From: Deltaproteobacteria bacterium
Lineage (GTDB): Bacteria > Desulfobacterota > Desulfarculia > Desulfarculales > Desulfarculaceae
Reading direction: 5' to 3'
DNA length: 30,964 bases
Assembly: GCA_020444165.1 (NCBI GenBank)
Contig: JAHLLK010000071.1
Coordinates: 1-30,964, forward strand
The position numbers were made by a program, and so were the translations under genes. This document shows, one piece after another, positions 1 through 7,530 of this stretch (positions are counted from its first letter, which is position 1; each line of letters begins with the position of its first letter). The notes under the pieces are model-generated. The model was given only the letters and a program-made list of their open reading frames with translations. It did no database searches and had not been told where the DNA came from.

Positions 1-257
1 TTGGGATGCCGGTTGCACTCCACGAACTTGGGCGACTCGATGCACATGGAGCAGTCGTTGCTGGGGAAGGTCTTGTCCAGCTGGGCCATGTGGCCGCCGA
101 TGGTGGGCGCCTGGTCCACCAAGTAGACCTTGAAGCCGGCGGTGCCCAGGTCCAGGGCGGCCTGGATGCCGCTGATGCCCCCGCCCACCACCATCACGTC
201 GCCGAGTTCCTGGATTCCGTAGTCGCGGCACAAACGCCGCAGTTGCTCGTTCAGCAT
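1..257 (-). CDS. HdrA-like FAD/iron-sulfur protein, N-terminal part (runs off the left edge)
   Basis: Only the first 85 codons are in the window. They encode a Rossmann FAD-binding start with GGGISG at residues 25-30, followed by the HdrA signature [12 protein letters not shown] (53-64) and the cysteine pair NDCSMCI (67-73). In the HdrA/QmoA family this protein binds FAD and [4Fe-4S] clusters and passes electrons between ferredoxin, NAD(H) or formate and a heterodisulfide- or quinone-linked partner in the cytoplasm. The ATG at 257 has a GAGGA ribosome site about 7 nt upstream. The FAD motif lies unusually near the N terminus, so this is one of the short HdrA-like proteins of sulfate reducers. 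It lies downstream of fdhA on the same strand across a 461-nt gap, which fits an Fdh-Hdr electron-transfer module. QmoA is an alternative that the missing part would settle. Confidence 0.85.
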   Translation of the reverse strand, partial: MLNEQLRRLCRDYGIQELGDVMVVGGGISGIQAALDLGTAGFKVYLVDQAPTIGGHMAQLDKTFPSNDCSMCIESPKFVECNRHP

Positions 258-718
258 GCTTTTCCTCGCCTGTGGACTCTCCCCGTCCCCCGGTTCCCCG
301 GCCGGCCGGGCCAAGCCCTGACCGCCGCGGGCGGGGAGCGGAAAGAGATCTGGACGCCTCCGAAAATACGGCCTCCCCGGGGCCGGAGCCCCGGGAGCAC
401 ACCAACCCGGGAGGGGAAAGGAAAATCAAGCTGGTTGGGAGAGAGTGGCCTGCGGGATCAGCGCCGGCCGTCTCGGCTTTCTCCATCTACCGCGCCCGGG
501 TAGCAAGGCCAAGGGGCGTCAGGTGAAGCCGAAACGGGTTTGCATGAATAGACCACCAGGTTAGAAGCTATAATGTAGCTATAAGACCACATGGCCCGAG
601 CCCGGTCCAATACTTAATATCGATATGTCAGGGGATTTTTGATCGTCCGAGGTGATGCCCCTCCGGCCCGGCCGGGCCCCGCCTGGCGGCGGCAACCGAC
701 GGGCCGGGGGGTGGGGGG
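258..718. other. Intergenic region between fdhA and the HdrA-like gene
   Basis: No convincing gene is present; open frames here have no ribosome site or recognisable motifs. On the minus strand this is the leader region of the HdrA-like gene. It contains element A (475-546), related to a copy upstream of fdhA, and an AT-richer patch at 545-625 with a short direct repeat of AGCTATAA type and -10-like hexamers (for example TATAAT at 569-574 on the plus strand). The AT-rich patch is the likeliest promoter area, but no paired -35 is clear. Confidence 0.5.
475..546. promoter_or_regulatory. Element A: 72-nt structured element, copy 1
   Basis: Aligns over its whole length with 3826-3897 (element B). 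Shared parts in order are GGCTTT (475-480), a small hairpin CTACC (487-491) with GGGTAG (498-503), GAAGCC (525-530) that can pair back to GGCTTT with one G-U pair, and a final TTTGCATG. The two copies conserve both pairings while their loops differ, which suggests structure. On the minus strand the element lies about 220 nt upstream of the HdrA-like start. Identity is unknown; it does not match the riboswitch consensus sequences I can recall. Confidence 0.45.
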
Positions 719-3418
719 TCAGGCTTTGCTCACCTGCACGGCGCAGGCCTTGTACTCCGCGGTTTGGCTCAGGGGATCGTAGACCGGGTTGGTGAGCCAG
801 TTGGCGTTGCCCTTCCGGAAGTGGAAGGACATCCACACCAGACCTGGGGGTACCTGGCGGGTCACCCGGGCCGGCACCACCACCTGGCCCCGCCGGCTCT
901 GCACCCGCACCAGGTCGCCGTTGGCGATGCCCAGCCGGAGGGCGTCGGCCGGGGAGATATCAGCGGTCTCCTGATCCAACAGCTCGTTCAGCCCCTCGGA
1001 ACGGCCGGTCTGGGTGCGGGTGTGGTAGTGGTACAGCCGGCGGCCGGTGGAGAGCACCAGGGGGTACTCCGCATCCGGCACTTCGGCCGGCGGCGTCCAG
1101 TCCAGGGCCGCGAAACGGCCCCGGCCGCAGGTGAAACAGCCGTCCCGGTGCAGACAGGTGGTGCCGGGGTGGTCCGGATCGGGACAGGGCCACTGCAGCC
1201 CATCGCCTTCCAGGCGGGCAAAGGTGATGCCGCCCAGGGAGGGCGCGAGACGGCTGATCTCATGGTCCCAGATCTCCTGGCCGCTGGCCGCCGGCCATTC
1301 CTGGCCCAGGCGCCGGGCCATTTCCCGGAAGATCCACCAATCCGGCCGGGCCTGGCCGGGCGGGTCCACGGCTTTCCGCACCCTTTGCACCCGGCGTTCG
1401 CTGTTGGTGTAGGTGCCGTCGTCCTCGCTCCAGCCTGCGGCCGGGAGGATCACGTCCGCGAACCGGGTAGTCTCGTTGGGGAAGATGTCACTCACCACCA
1501 GGAACTCCACCGACTCCAAACAGTGCTCCACGTGGCGGATGTCCGGCTCGGTGTTGGCCACGTTCTCCCCGAAGATCCACAGGCCCCGCACTTGGCCCGC
1601 CCGGGCGGCCTCGAACATCTGGGGCACCATCAGGCCCGCCTGCTCCGGCAGGGTCGCCCCCCAGGCCTTTGAGAACTTCTCCCGGGCGGCCGGGTCCGCC
1701 ACGGCCTGGTACCCGGGATAGACATTGGGCAGGGCGCCCATGTCGCAGGCCCCCTGCACGTTGTTCTGGCCCCGCAACGGATTCACCCCGCCGCAGTCCA
1801 GGCCCACGTTGCCCAGCAACATCTGGAGGTTGGCGCAGGAACGCACGTTGTTCACCCCGCAGGTGTGCTCGGTGATGCCCAGGGTGTAGACCAGCATGGC
1901 CGGCTTCACCGCGGCCAGGCGGCGGGCGGTGTCCTGGAGCAGCTCCGGGCTGATGCCACTGATCTCGGCCACCCGCTCGGGAGGATACTCGGCCACCTTG
2001 GCCCTCAGTTCGGCAAAGCCCTCGGTGTGGGCGTCCACATAGGCCTGGTCCTGCCAGCCTTCGGCGATGATCACCTGCATCAGGCCGTTCAGGAAGGCCA
2101 CGTCCGAGCCCACCTTGAGCGGCAGGTGGACCTGGGCGTGCTCGGCCAGGCCGGTGAAGCGGGGGTCGGCCACGATGAGCTGGGCCCCGCGCAACACGGC
2201 GCGCTTGATGAAAGCCGCGGCCACGGGGTGGGCCTCGGTGGGGTTGGAGCCGATCACGAAGATGAGCCGGGCCCGGGCGAACTCGTCAAAGGAGTTGGTC
2301 ATGGCCCCGGAGCCGAAACTGGCCGACAGGCCGGTCACCGTGGGGGCATGGCAGACCCGGGCGCAGTGGTCGAGGTTGTTGGTGCCCAGGACCGCCCGGA
2401 AGAGCTTCTGCATGTTGTAGGAGTTTTCGTTCAGGGAGCGGGCCGAGGAGATGCCGGCCAGGGCGTCGGGCCCGTGTTCCTCCCGGATGGCCCGGAAAGT
2501 GCCCGCCACCAGGTCCAGGGCCTCTTCCCAGGAGGCCGCGTGGTGCCGGCCGTCCACGCCCTTGATCAGGGGCGTGGTGAGGCGCTCGGGCGAGTGGACG
2601 AAATCGTAGCCAAAGCGGCCCTTGACGCAAAGCATGCCCTGGTTGGGCTGGGCTTCCTCCACCGCGGTGACCTTGCTGATCCGGCCGTCCTTGACGTGCA
2701 GGTTCATCTGGCAGCCCACCCCGCAGTAGGGGCAGGTGGTGCGGATCTGCCGGGTCTCCCAGGGGCGCCCCTTGCCCTTGGCCTTTTTCTCGGTGAGGGC
2801 GCCCACCGGGCAGGCTTGCACGCATTGGCCGCAGAACACGCAGTCGCTCTGGTCATAGGGCCGGTCGCCGGTGGTCACGATCTTGCTCGCCGCCCCCCGG
2901 TAGCCATAGCCGATGGCCCGGTTCACCTGCAGCTCGTTGCAGGCCTGCACGCAGCGGCCGCAGAGGATGCAGCGGCTGAAGTCACGGATGATCAAGGGAT
3001 TCAGGTTCTCGGCCGGATAGGTTTGGGTCTGGCCCTCGAAGCGGATTTCCTTGATCCCGTACTCATAGGCCAGGGCTTGCAGCTTGCACTCCCCGTTTTT
3101 CTCGCACGTCAGGCAGTTGTGCTGGCCGCTGGCCAAGAGGAGTTCGATGTTGAGCTTGCGGCTCTTGCGCACGGCCTCGCTGTCGGTGGCGATCTCCAGG
3201 CCCCGGCCGGCGGGCATGGCGCAGGAGGCCACCAGGGAGCGCGCGCCCTTCACCTCCACCAGGCACATGCGGCAGGCCCCCGTGGGGGTGGCGCCTTTCA
3301 GGTAGCACAGGGTGGGGATGGGCACGCCGTGATCGCGGGCCACTTCCAGGATGGTCTGGCCCGGCGTAAAGGGAACCTCGGTTCCGTTGAGGCGCAAGGT
3401 GGGCTGGTTTTGGTCCAT
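719..3418 (-). CDS. fdhA: Formate dehydrogenase catalytic subunit with NuoG-like N-terminal iron-sulfur domains
   Basis: 899 aa. It oxidises formate to CO2, or the reverse, in the cytoplasm. Domain order: [2Fe-2S] ferredoxin fold (C38, C49, C52, C66), a HxxxxCxxC-type NuoG cluster (H100, C102, C105, C111), two [4Fe-4S] ferredoxin motifs (C150-C160 and C193-C203), then the molybdopterin oxidoreductase core with its own cluster (C229, C232, C236, C264) and the metal ligand C356 followed by H357 in RVCHAPT. The ligand is Cys, not selenocysteine, so no UGA recoding is needed. The C-terminal molydopterin-dinucleotide-binding domain is complete. The ATG at 3418 is preceded by AAGGAAG at about 9 nt. 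The built-in electron wire suggests transfer to NAD, ferredoxin or an Hdr-type partner, and an HdrA-like gene follows on the same strand. No TAT signal is visible. Mo versus W cannot be told. Confidence 0.95.
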   Translation of the reverse strand: MDQNQPTLRLNGTEVPFTPGQTILEVARDHGVPIPTLCYLKGATPTGACRMCLVEVKGARSLVASCAMPAGRGLEIATDSEAVRKSRKLNIELLLASGQHNCLTCEKNGECKLQALAYEYGIKEIRFEGQTQTYPAENLNPLIIRDFSRCILCGRCVQACNELQVNRAIGYGYRGAASKIVTTGDRPYDQSDCVFCGQCVQACPVGALTEKKAKGKGRPWETRQIRTTCPYCGVGCQMNLHVKDGRISKVTAVEEAQPNQGMLCVKGRFGYDFVHSPERLTTPLIKGVDGRHHAASWEEALDLVAGTFRAIREEHGPDALAGISSARSLNENSYNMQKLFRAVLGTNNLDHCARVCHAPTVTGLSASFGSGAMTNSFDEFARARLIFVIGSNPTEAHPVAAAFIKRAVLRGAQLIVADPRFTGLAEHAQVHLPLKVGSDVAFLNGLMQVIIAEGWQDQAYVDAHTEGFAELRAKVAEYPPERVAEISGISPELLQDTARRLAAVKPAMLVYTLGITEHTCGVNNVRSCANLQMLLGNVGLDCGGVNPLRGQNNVQGACDMGALPNVYPGYQAVADPAAREKFSKAWGATLPEQAGLMVPQMFEAARAGQVRGLWIFGENVANTEPDIRHVEHCLESVEFLVVSDIFPNETTRFADVILPAAGWSEDDGTYTNSERRVQRVRKAVDPPGQARPDWWIFREMARRLGQEWPAASGQEIWDHEISRLAPSLGGITFARLEGDGLQWPCPDPDHPGTTCLHRDGCFTCGRGRFAALDWTPPAEVPDAEYPLVLSTGRRLYHYHTRTQTGRSEGLNELLDQETADISPADALRLGIANGDLVRVQSRRGQVVVPARVTRQVPPGLVWMSFHFRKGNANWLTNPVYDPLSQTAEYKACAVQVSKA

Positions 3419-3618
3419 GGGGGTATCTTCCTTTGTCCGGCCGGAGGCCGGCAGCCCAGCCCGGATGTTTCATGGGGCCGGGTGGTTAGCTCAACAATGA
3501 TTTGATTTGGCTTGGTCTTTAAGCCGATAATTTCCGTGTTTGCAGGTCACGTTTTGTCGCCTGGTCCGGCACAGCCAGATGTCGGCCGGCCAGGCGACGG
3601 ACAAGCGACAACCGGAGG

Positions 3619-3688
3619 CGTAGCCAAAGCTACGGCGAGGTTGGAGCGCTGTTCGCAACGCCGCCGGCGGACACCTGGCGCAGCCGGA
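3619..3688. repeat. GC-rich dispersed repeat, copy 1
   Basis: Begins with a small hairpin CGTAGC/GCTACG (3619-3634), then GGCGAGGTTGGAGCG and, after about 14 nt, a CGCCGCCGGCGG block and CTGGCGC. The same order of blocks is found inverted at 15550-15611. The copies diverge in the spacer and are not flanked by anything that looks like a transposase gene. Confidence 0.5.
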
Positions 3689-3825
3689 GGCCCGGTCTTC
3701 ATGAAATATCCGGGCTAAACCGGCGGCACACAGCCGGCGAGGCATCGCCCCGGCGGGGCCACCCGGTTGGTCAGGCTTGATCGGTTGTGTTACGGGGGGA
3801 AAGTTGAAAGCAGAGCTGCGGCGCA

Positions 3826-3897
3826 GGCTTTCCCGTCTACCTAACCCGGGTAGATTCCTGGGAGGGAGTTCAGGTAAAGCCGCAAAAGAGTTGCATG
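3826..3897. promoter_or_regulatory. Element B: 72-nt structured element, copy 2
   Basis: Second copy of the element at 475-546. GGCTTT (3826-3831) can pair perfectly with AAAGCC (3876-3881); a CTACC (3837-3841) / GGGTAG (3848-3853) hairpin sits inside; it ends in GTTGCATG. On the minus strand it lies about 410 nt upstream of fdhA, so both redox genes carry a copy 5' of them. Either an RNA element or a dispersed non-coding repeat. Confidence 0.45.
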
Positions 3898-4102
3898 GCC
3901 GCCGCCTTGAAAAGGAAATAAAAACAGCAGCAAATTATTGAATTGTTGCTTCACGCAGTCAAATAGAATATTTCGATTGGGCGGGGGCTGGGGGCGGGGT
4001 CCGCGCGATGGACGCCCTGCCGGGGGCGTCGGCACTTGGGCGGACGGGCAAGGCCACGCTTTTGCCCGCCCCACAGGCGGGCCGGGACAGGGACGGCCTG
4101 AC

Positions 4103-4152
4103 CGGCGTATTTCTAGCAGGCTGTTGAAAAACAGCCTGCTAGAAATACGCCG
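4103..4152. repeat. Perfect 23-bp inverted repeat with GAAA loop
   Basis: Arms 4103-4125 and 4130-4152 are exact reverse complements around a GAAA tetraloop. The core AGCAGGCTGTTGAAAAAC resembles the terminal inverted repeats of some insertion sequences, so this may be a remnant of two abutting ends. The right arm supplies the last codons and the stop codon of the DUF3096 gene, and the folded transcript would be a strong terminator-like hairpin. Confidence 0.8.
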
Positions 4153-4282
4153 CGAGTCCCACCACTCCGATCACGATGAGGTAAATGGCCACGATGTAGT
4201 TGAGCAGGCGGGGCACCACCAAAATAAGAATGCCCGCGATCAAGGCCAGCAAGGGGGACACATGGCTCATGGTCAACATCAT
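4139..4282 (-). CDS. DUF3096 small membrane protein
   Basis: 47 aa, too short for most gene callers. The sequence shows the family pattern SPLLALIAGILILVVPRLLN followed by YIVAIYLIVIGVVGL, that is two hydrophobic helices joined by a short P-R-L-L-N turn. DUF3096 proteins are tiny inner-membrane proteins of unknown function, often near other small membrane or stress genes. Two adjacent ATG codons start the frame; the first (4282) has AGGAGA 8 nt upstream. The last residues AAYF and the TAG stop fall inside the 46-nt palindrome, so the native C terminus may have been replaced when that element arrived. Divergently transcribed from the next small membrane-protein gene. Confidence 0.85.
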   Translation of the reverse strand: MMLTMSHVSPLLALIAGILILVVPRLLNYIVAIYLIVIGVVGLAAYF

Positions 4283-4325
4283 GACGCACTCTCCTGGAAA
4301 AAAATCAGGCAGGTGGCGCCGGGAG

Positions 4326-4355
4326 GTGACAGCTCCGGGCGATAAGCTCTACAAT
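4326..4355 (+). promoter_or_regulatory. Probable sigma-70 promoter of the 70-aa membrane-protein gene
   Basis: GTGACA (4326-4331), 18 nt, TACAAT (4350-4355): five of six matches in each hexamer. The -10 lies in an imperfect inverted repeat CTACAAT-CT-ATCGTAG (4349-4364) that could be an operator for the divergent pair of small membrane-protein genes. Confidence 0.5.
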
Positions 4356-4400
4356 CTATCGTAGACGTACCCCCCCAACATTTTGCAAGCGGGAATCAGG

Positions 4401-4613
4401 ATGCGCAGAAATTACGCCAAAAACCTGGCCCTGGCCTTTACCCTGCTGGGTCTGGTCACCATGCTTTTATTGATACCTTTGCTGGATTACTTTCCGCCCA
4501 ATTATTTTGCCGGCGGGGGATACGCGCTGCCCTATGTCTTGATGGACCTCGCCCTGGCCTTGTTCTTTTTTACCGTGGCGGTGTTTTTCTACCGCCGGCG
4601 GGGCCGGGGCTGA
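4401..4613 (+). CDS. Hypothetical two-helix membrane protein
   Basis: 70 aa from the ATG at 4401; a TTG 18 nt upstream is possible but has no ribosome site. It starts with a basic stretch (MRRNYAKN), has a hydrophobic helix at about residues 8-27, a short polar loop with PPNYFAGGGYALPY, a second helix at about 44-65 rich in Leu and Phe, and a basic tail YRRRGRG. I do not recognise the family. It is probably an inner-membrane protein with both termini in the cytoplasm. It is divergent from the DUF3096 gene and 137 nt upstream of the permease. Confidence 0.65.
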   Translation: MRRNYAKNLALAFTLLGLVTMLLLIPLLDYFPPNYFAGGGYALPYVLMDLALALFFFTVAVFFYRRRGRG

Positions 4614-4750
4614 AAACCCACCAGGACACGCCGCCCCGGACCGGCCGGTCTGCCGCGAGGGTAGCGGGCCGCCGGCCCCGGGCCGGTGACCGGGGCTGTC
4701 CCTGTCCTTAATTTTTCCCGCCTGCCCCTCTCCCCCCGGGAAGGATCGTC

Positions 4751-5833
4751 ATGACTCCCCCTCCCCGCCCCTTGCGTTTCTGGCTCTGGGCCCTGGCCGG
4801 GGCCCTGTTCCTTGTGTGGCTGTTCAGCCCCATATTGCTGCCCTTCCTCTTGGGCCTGATCCTGGCCTACTTCCTGAACCCGGCGGCCAACCGGCTGACT
4901 GCCTGGGGCCTGCCCCGCTCCCTGGCGGCCGGGCTCATCGTGGGCGCCGGCCTGTCCCTGTTGGTGGCCCTGTTCGTCCTGGTGGTGCCGGTGTTGGTGG
5001 AGCAGGCCGTGGGCCTGGCCGCCGAGATGCCGGTGTACCTGAAGTCCCTGGCCGCCTGGCTGAAGCCCCACGTGCTCAAGGTCATGGCCTCCCTGGACCC
5101 CTCGGCCCTGGCCAAGCTGGAGGCCCAATGGGCCGACCTGGCCCGCAAGGCCGCCGCCTGGCTGGGCCAGGTGCTGGGCGGCCTGTTGTCCGGGGGCCTG
5201 GCCCTGGTGAACCTGGCCGCGCTGTTGGCCCTCACCCCCTTGGCCACTTTTTATCTCCTCCGGGACTGGCCCGGGTTGATGGAGACGGTCAAGGGCTGGG
5301 TGCCCCGGCGCCAGGAAGACACGGTGCGGGAGTTGGTCCGGCGGGTGGACGCGGTGCTGTTTGGCTACGTGGGGGGCACCGCCGCGGTGTGCCTAATCCT
5401 GGGGCTGTTCTACGCGGTGGGCCTGACCCTGATGGGCCTCAAGTTCGGCCTGGCCATCGGGCTGGTCAGCGGAATCATCTCCTTCATCCCCTATCTGGGC
5501 ACGGCCTTGGGCTTCGGGGCCTCGTTGGGGGTGGCCCTGTACCAGTTCTGGCCGGAGTGGACCATGCCGCTCGTGGCCCTGGCCATCTTCCTGGCCGGGC
5601 AGATGCTGGCCGACTACGTGCTCACCCCCAAATTCGTGGGCGACAAAGTGGGCCTGCACCCCTTGTGGGTGATCTTCGGGCTCTTCGCCGGCGGCTCCCT
5701 GTTCGGCTTCGTGGGGATGCTGGTGGCGGTGCCGGTGTCCGGCGTGGTGGGGGTGCTGGCCCGCTTCGCGGTGGAACGCTACCGCGCCTCGTCCTACTTC
5801 CTGGGCCGGGAGGCAACGCCGCCCGAGGCTTGA
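4751..5833 (+). CDS. AI-2E/PerM-family permease
   Basis: 360 aa, the usual length for the AI-2E exporter-like (PerM, UPF0118) family. Two N-terminal helices (about residues 10-60), a third near 65-85, a soluble amphipathic segment of about 100 residues with many Leu and Lys, then a C-terminal block of four or five helices containing the family motifs FGLAIGLVSGIISFIPYLGT and DYVLTPKFVGDKVGLHPLWVIFGL. Family members include proteins linked to autoinducer-2 export and to Na+/H+ or small-molecule efflux; the substrate here cannot be read from sequence. The ATG at 4751 has AAGGA at 6 nt. It ends 23 nt before a strong bidirectional palindrome and appears to be a single-gene unit. Confidence 0.9.
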   Translation: MTPPPRPLRFWLWALAGALFLVWLFSPILLPFLLGLILAYFLNPAANRLTAWGLPRSLAAGLIVGAGLSLLVALFVLVVPVLVEQAVGLAAEMPVYLKSLAAWLKPHVLKVMASLDPSALAKLEAQWADLARKAAAWLGQVLGGLLSGGLALVNLAALLALTPLATFYLLRDWPGLMETVKGWVPRRQEDTVRELVRRVDAVLFGYVGGTAAVCLILGLFYAVGLTLMGLKFGLAIGLVSGIISFIPYLGTALGFGASLGVALYQFWPEWTMPLVALAIFLAGQMLADYVLTPKFVGDKVGLHPLWVIFGLFAGGSLFGFVGMLVAVPVSGVVGVLARFAVERYRASSYFLGREATPPEA

Positions 5834-5840
5834 GGCGGTT

Positions 5841-5934
5841 GGGAAGAGGAGGAAGATATGGGGGGAAACCCCTTTTTGTGAACAAAAAGGGGTTTCCCCC
5901 CATACCCCCCTTCCCCAAAAAAACTTCAGTGAGT
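5841..5934. terminator. Palindromic terminator repeat, copy 1 (inverted orientation)
   Basis: Core is a perfect inverted repeat with 23-bp arms 5857-5879 and 5882-5904 and a 2-nt loop. Each arm also contains GGGGAAACCCC followed by a T-run, so a short intrinsic terminator forms on either strand. It separates the permease from the convergent coiled-coil protein gene. Flanks (purine-rich GGAAGAGGAGG on one side; CCCCCCTTCCCC and an A-run on the other) match copies 2 and 3. Confidence 0.85.
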
Positions 5935-5979
5935 CTGGGGAGAGGCCCCGGAGTGGGAGCGGGGTGAAGGCCGGGCGCC

Positions 5980-7263
5980 CTACTGCTCCAAATTCTGGAT
6001 CTTGGAAGTTATCTCCACGAACTCATTCATCACCAGTTTGTTGTCGAACGGCACGATATCCGGAATCTCCAGGTGCATGATGCCGTCGAATGACCGGTCG
6101 GCCTTGTTGATGGTCTCGAGCAACTGGGCGCTGATGGTGGCGGTGTCGTAGGAGGACCAAGCCACCGCAACATCCTGCAGGGCCAGCTTGCGGGCCCGCT
6201 CCACCTTTTCCCGCTGGGAGCGGAGCAGCCGGGTGTACATGTCGATCACCTGGATGGTCAACTTGTTGGATTGCACGTTCTTATCCAGGATTTCCAATTT
6301 TTTGGGGTCGGTGATGGAGCCCTTGGCCGCCGCGGTCTTCTGCATGACCGCCTCGGCGGCCTGCCGGAGGTTGGCCAGTTCGGGCAACCATTTGTTTTGG
6401 TTGAAGTCGATATATTTGGTCTGGGCGTAAACCACGGTTTCGCTTAAAATAACGTAAATACCGTAGTATTTTTTGGTGTACGCCATCTGCGAGGAATTCT
6501 TCAACATCAGCTCTTGGGTGGCCACGAGAATCTTCTTCAATACATCATACATGGCGATGGATTTGACGATATCGTCACCGTCGATCCGCAGGCACAAAGC
6601 CCTGACCTGTTCGCGATTCATGGGCAGGCCCATGGCGGCGAATCTCTTTTGGATTATCTCTTCCAAAAGACCTATTTTCTGGTTGGCTTCGTCAATCTGC
6701 CCATTCAACTTCTTCATATCTTTGCGGTAATTTTCAACATCCTCATTGTGTTTTTGGAACTCCGCGAGCACCAAACGTTCATTTACCGCGGCATTTTCTG
6801 ACTCCAAGTTCTTTATTTTAACTTGCAGACCGCGGATCTCCCGCACCCCGGCCACGATGGCGTTGTCGCAGAGAATTCCATCCACGTCTTCCAAGATGTC
6901 GTTGATTTTTACTTGGTAATCCGCCTTGGTTTTGGATATCCAGGCTTCGGTGGGGGCGTTTTCCTGCGCCTCTTTCAGGCTGAAAAAATCCTCACTGACC
7001 CCCAAGATACTTTCCAGCTTGGCGCTGACCTTTTCCGATTCGCTTTTGCCCCACAGGGTCGTGCCATACGAAACGATATCCTTGGCAAGATTCTTGACAT
7101 TTTCATAAACTCCCTCCGCCTCCGCGTGGGAGCACGCCAACAAAACCAGGGCCAGCCCGGCGGCGAGGGAAATAAACTTGCGCCCCCGGGAGGAGCGGCT
7201 GTTCCCTCGGCGGGCCTGTACAGCATGACGAATTCGCCCCCAACCATCCCGGCAGTCCGGCAT
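5980..7263 (-). CDS. Hypothetical exported coiled-coil protein
   Basis: 427 aa from the ATG at 7263, which has AGGGGGA 6 nt upstream; the open frame extends further but that extension has no ribosome site. After a basic stretch, residues about 26-48 form a signal sequence (LAAGLALVLLACSHAEA) that could be cut after AEA or at the LLAC lipobox. The rest is almost wholly alpha-helical and charged, with a predicted coiled coil around the stretch starting LQVKIKNLESENAAV through KIGLLEEIIQKR. There is one Cys pair far apart and no enzyme motif. I do not recognise the family. The gene is visibly richer in A and T than its neighbours and is bracketed by inverted copies of the palindromic repeat, which suggests acquisition by transfer. 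Likely a periplasmic or outer-membrane-tethered structural or toxin-associated protein, but this is a guess. Confidence 0.75.
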   Translation of the reverse strand: MPDCRDGWGRIRHAVQARRGNSRSSRGRKFISLAAGLALVLLACSHAEAEGVYENVKNLAKDIVSYGTTLWGKSESEKVSAKLESILGVSEDFFSLKEAQENAPTEAWISKTKADYQVKINDILEDVDGILCDNAIVAGVREIRGLQVKIKNLESENAAVNERLVLAEFQKHNEDVENYRKDMKKLNGQIDEANQKIGLLEEIIQKRFAAMGLPMNREQVRALCLRIDGDDIVKSIAMYDVLKKILVATQELMLKNSSQMAYTKKYYGIYVILSETVVYAQTKYIDFNQNKWLPELANLRQAAEAVMQKTAAAKGSITDPKKLEILDKNVQSNKLTIQVIDMYTRLLRSQREKVERARKLALQDVAVAWSSYDTATISAQLLETINKADRSFDGIMHLEIPDIVPFDNKLVMNEFVEITSKIQNLEQ

Positions 7264-7435
7264 CGCAGTTCCCCCTATAGCCAACTTATTCAAAAAAATA
7301 TAAATTATCCGTGTCATCTTCAGCGGGAGGAGCCCTCCCCACCGAAGCATCCTGGGATCATCGGCTTAGGCTTAGCATTCCATCCGCCGCGGAGGCAACC
7401 ATTACGCCTGCCCGGGCCCGGAACCCTGCCCAATT

Positions 7436-7530
7436 AAAGTTTTTTGCGGGAAGGGGGGTGTGGGGGGAAACCCCTTTTTTTTCAAAAAAAGGGGTTTCCC
7501 CCCACATCTTCCTCTTCCTCCCCCAAACTC
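7436..7530. terminator. Palindromic terminator repeat, copy 2
   Basis: Perfect inverted repeat with 23-bp arms 7459-7481 and 7484-7506 and a 2-nt loop, nearly identical to copy 1 but in the opposite orientation. It has the same AAGTTTTTT-type and CTTCCTCTTCC-type flanks. It stands right after the stop of the Tpt1-like gene on the minus strand and would end the pyr transcript before the coiled-coil gene. Confidence 0.85.

Larger units (their letters stand above)
3419..4138. other. Gene-free region upstream of fdhA
   Basis: No gene can be supported here. It contains, in order, the fdhA leader, a GC-rich repeat (3619-3688) with a relative at 15550-15611, a conserved-looking stretch leading into element B (3826-3897), an AT-rich segment near 3905-3970, and the left half of the 46-nt palindrome that overlaps the end of the DUF3096 gene. 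I found no sigma-54 or clear sigma-70 promoter for fdhA in it. Confidence 0.5.

Noticed and set aside
272..526. Small proline- and arginine-rich ORF upstream of the HdrA-like gene
   Set aside because: No ribosome site, random-looking composition and overlap with element A on the opposite strand from the flanking genes.
475..546. Known riboswitch (Moco, cyclic di-GMP, cobalamin) at element A or B
   Set aside because: Proximity to fdhA made a Moco element attractive, but the conserved core sequences I know for these classes are missing. Left as an unidentified element.
4383..4400. TTG start 18 nt upstream for the 70-aa membrane protein
   Set aside because: No ribosome site precedes it, while the ATG at 4401 fits the usual start of a basic then hydrophobic segment.
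4722..4735. GCCTGCCCC just before the permease ribosome site, complementary to the sRNA loop
   Set aside because: The same 9-mer also occurs inside several coding regions of this GC-rich window (for example near 11305, 21362 and 26680), so chance explains it.
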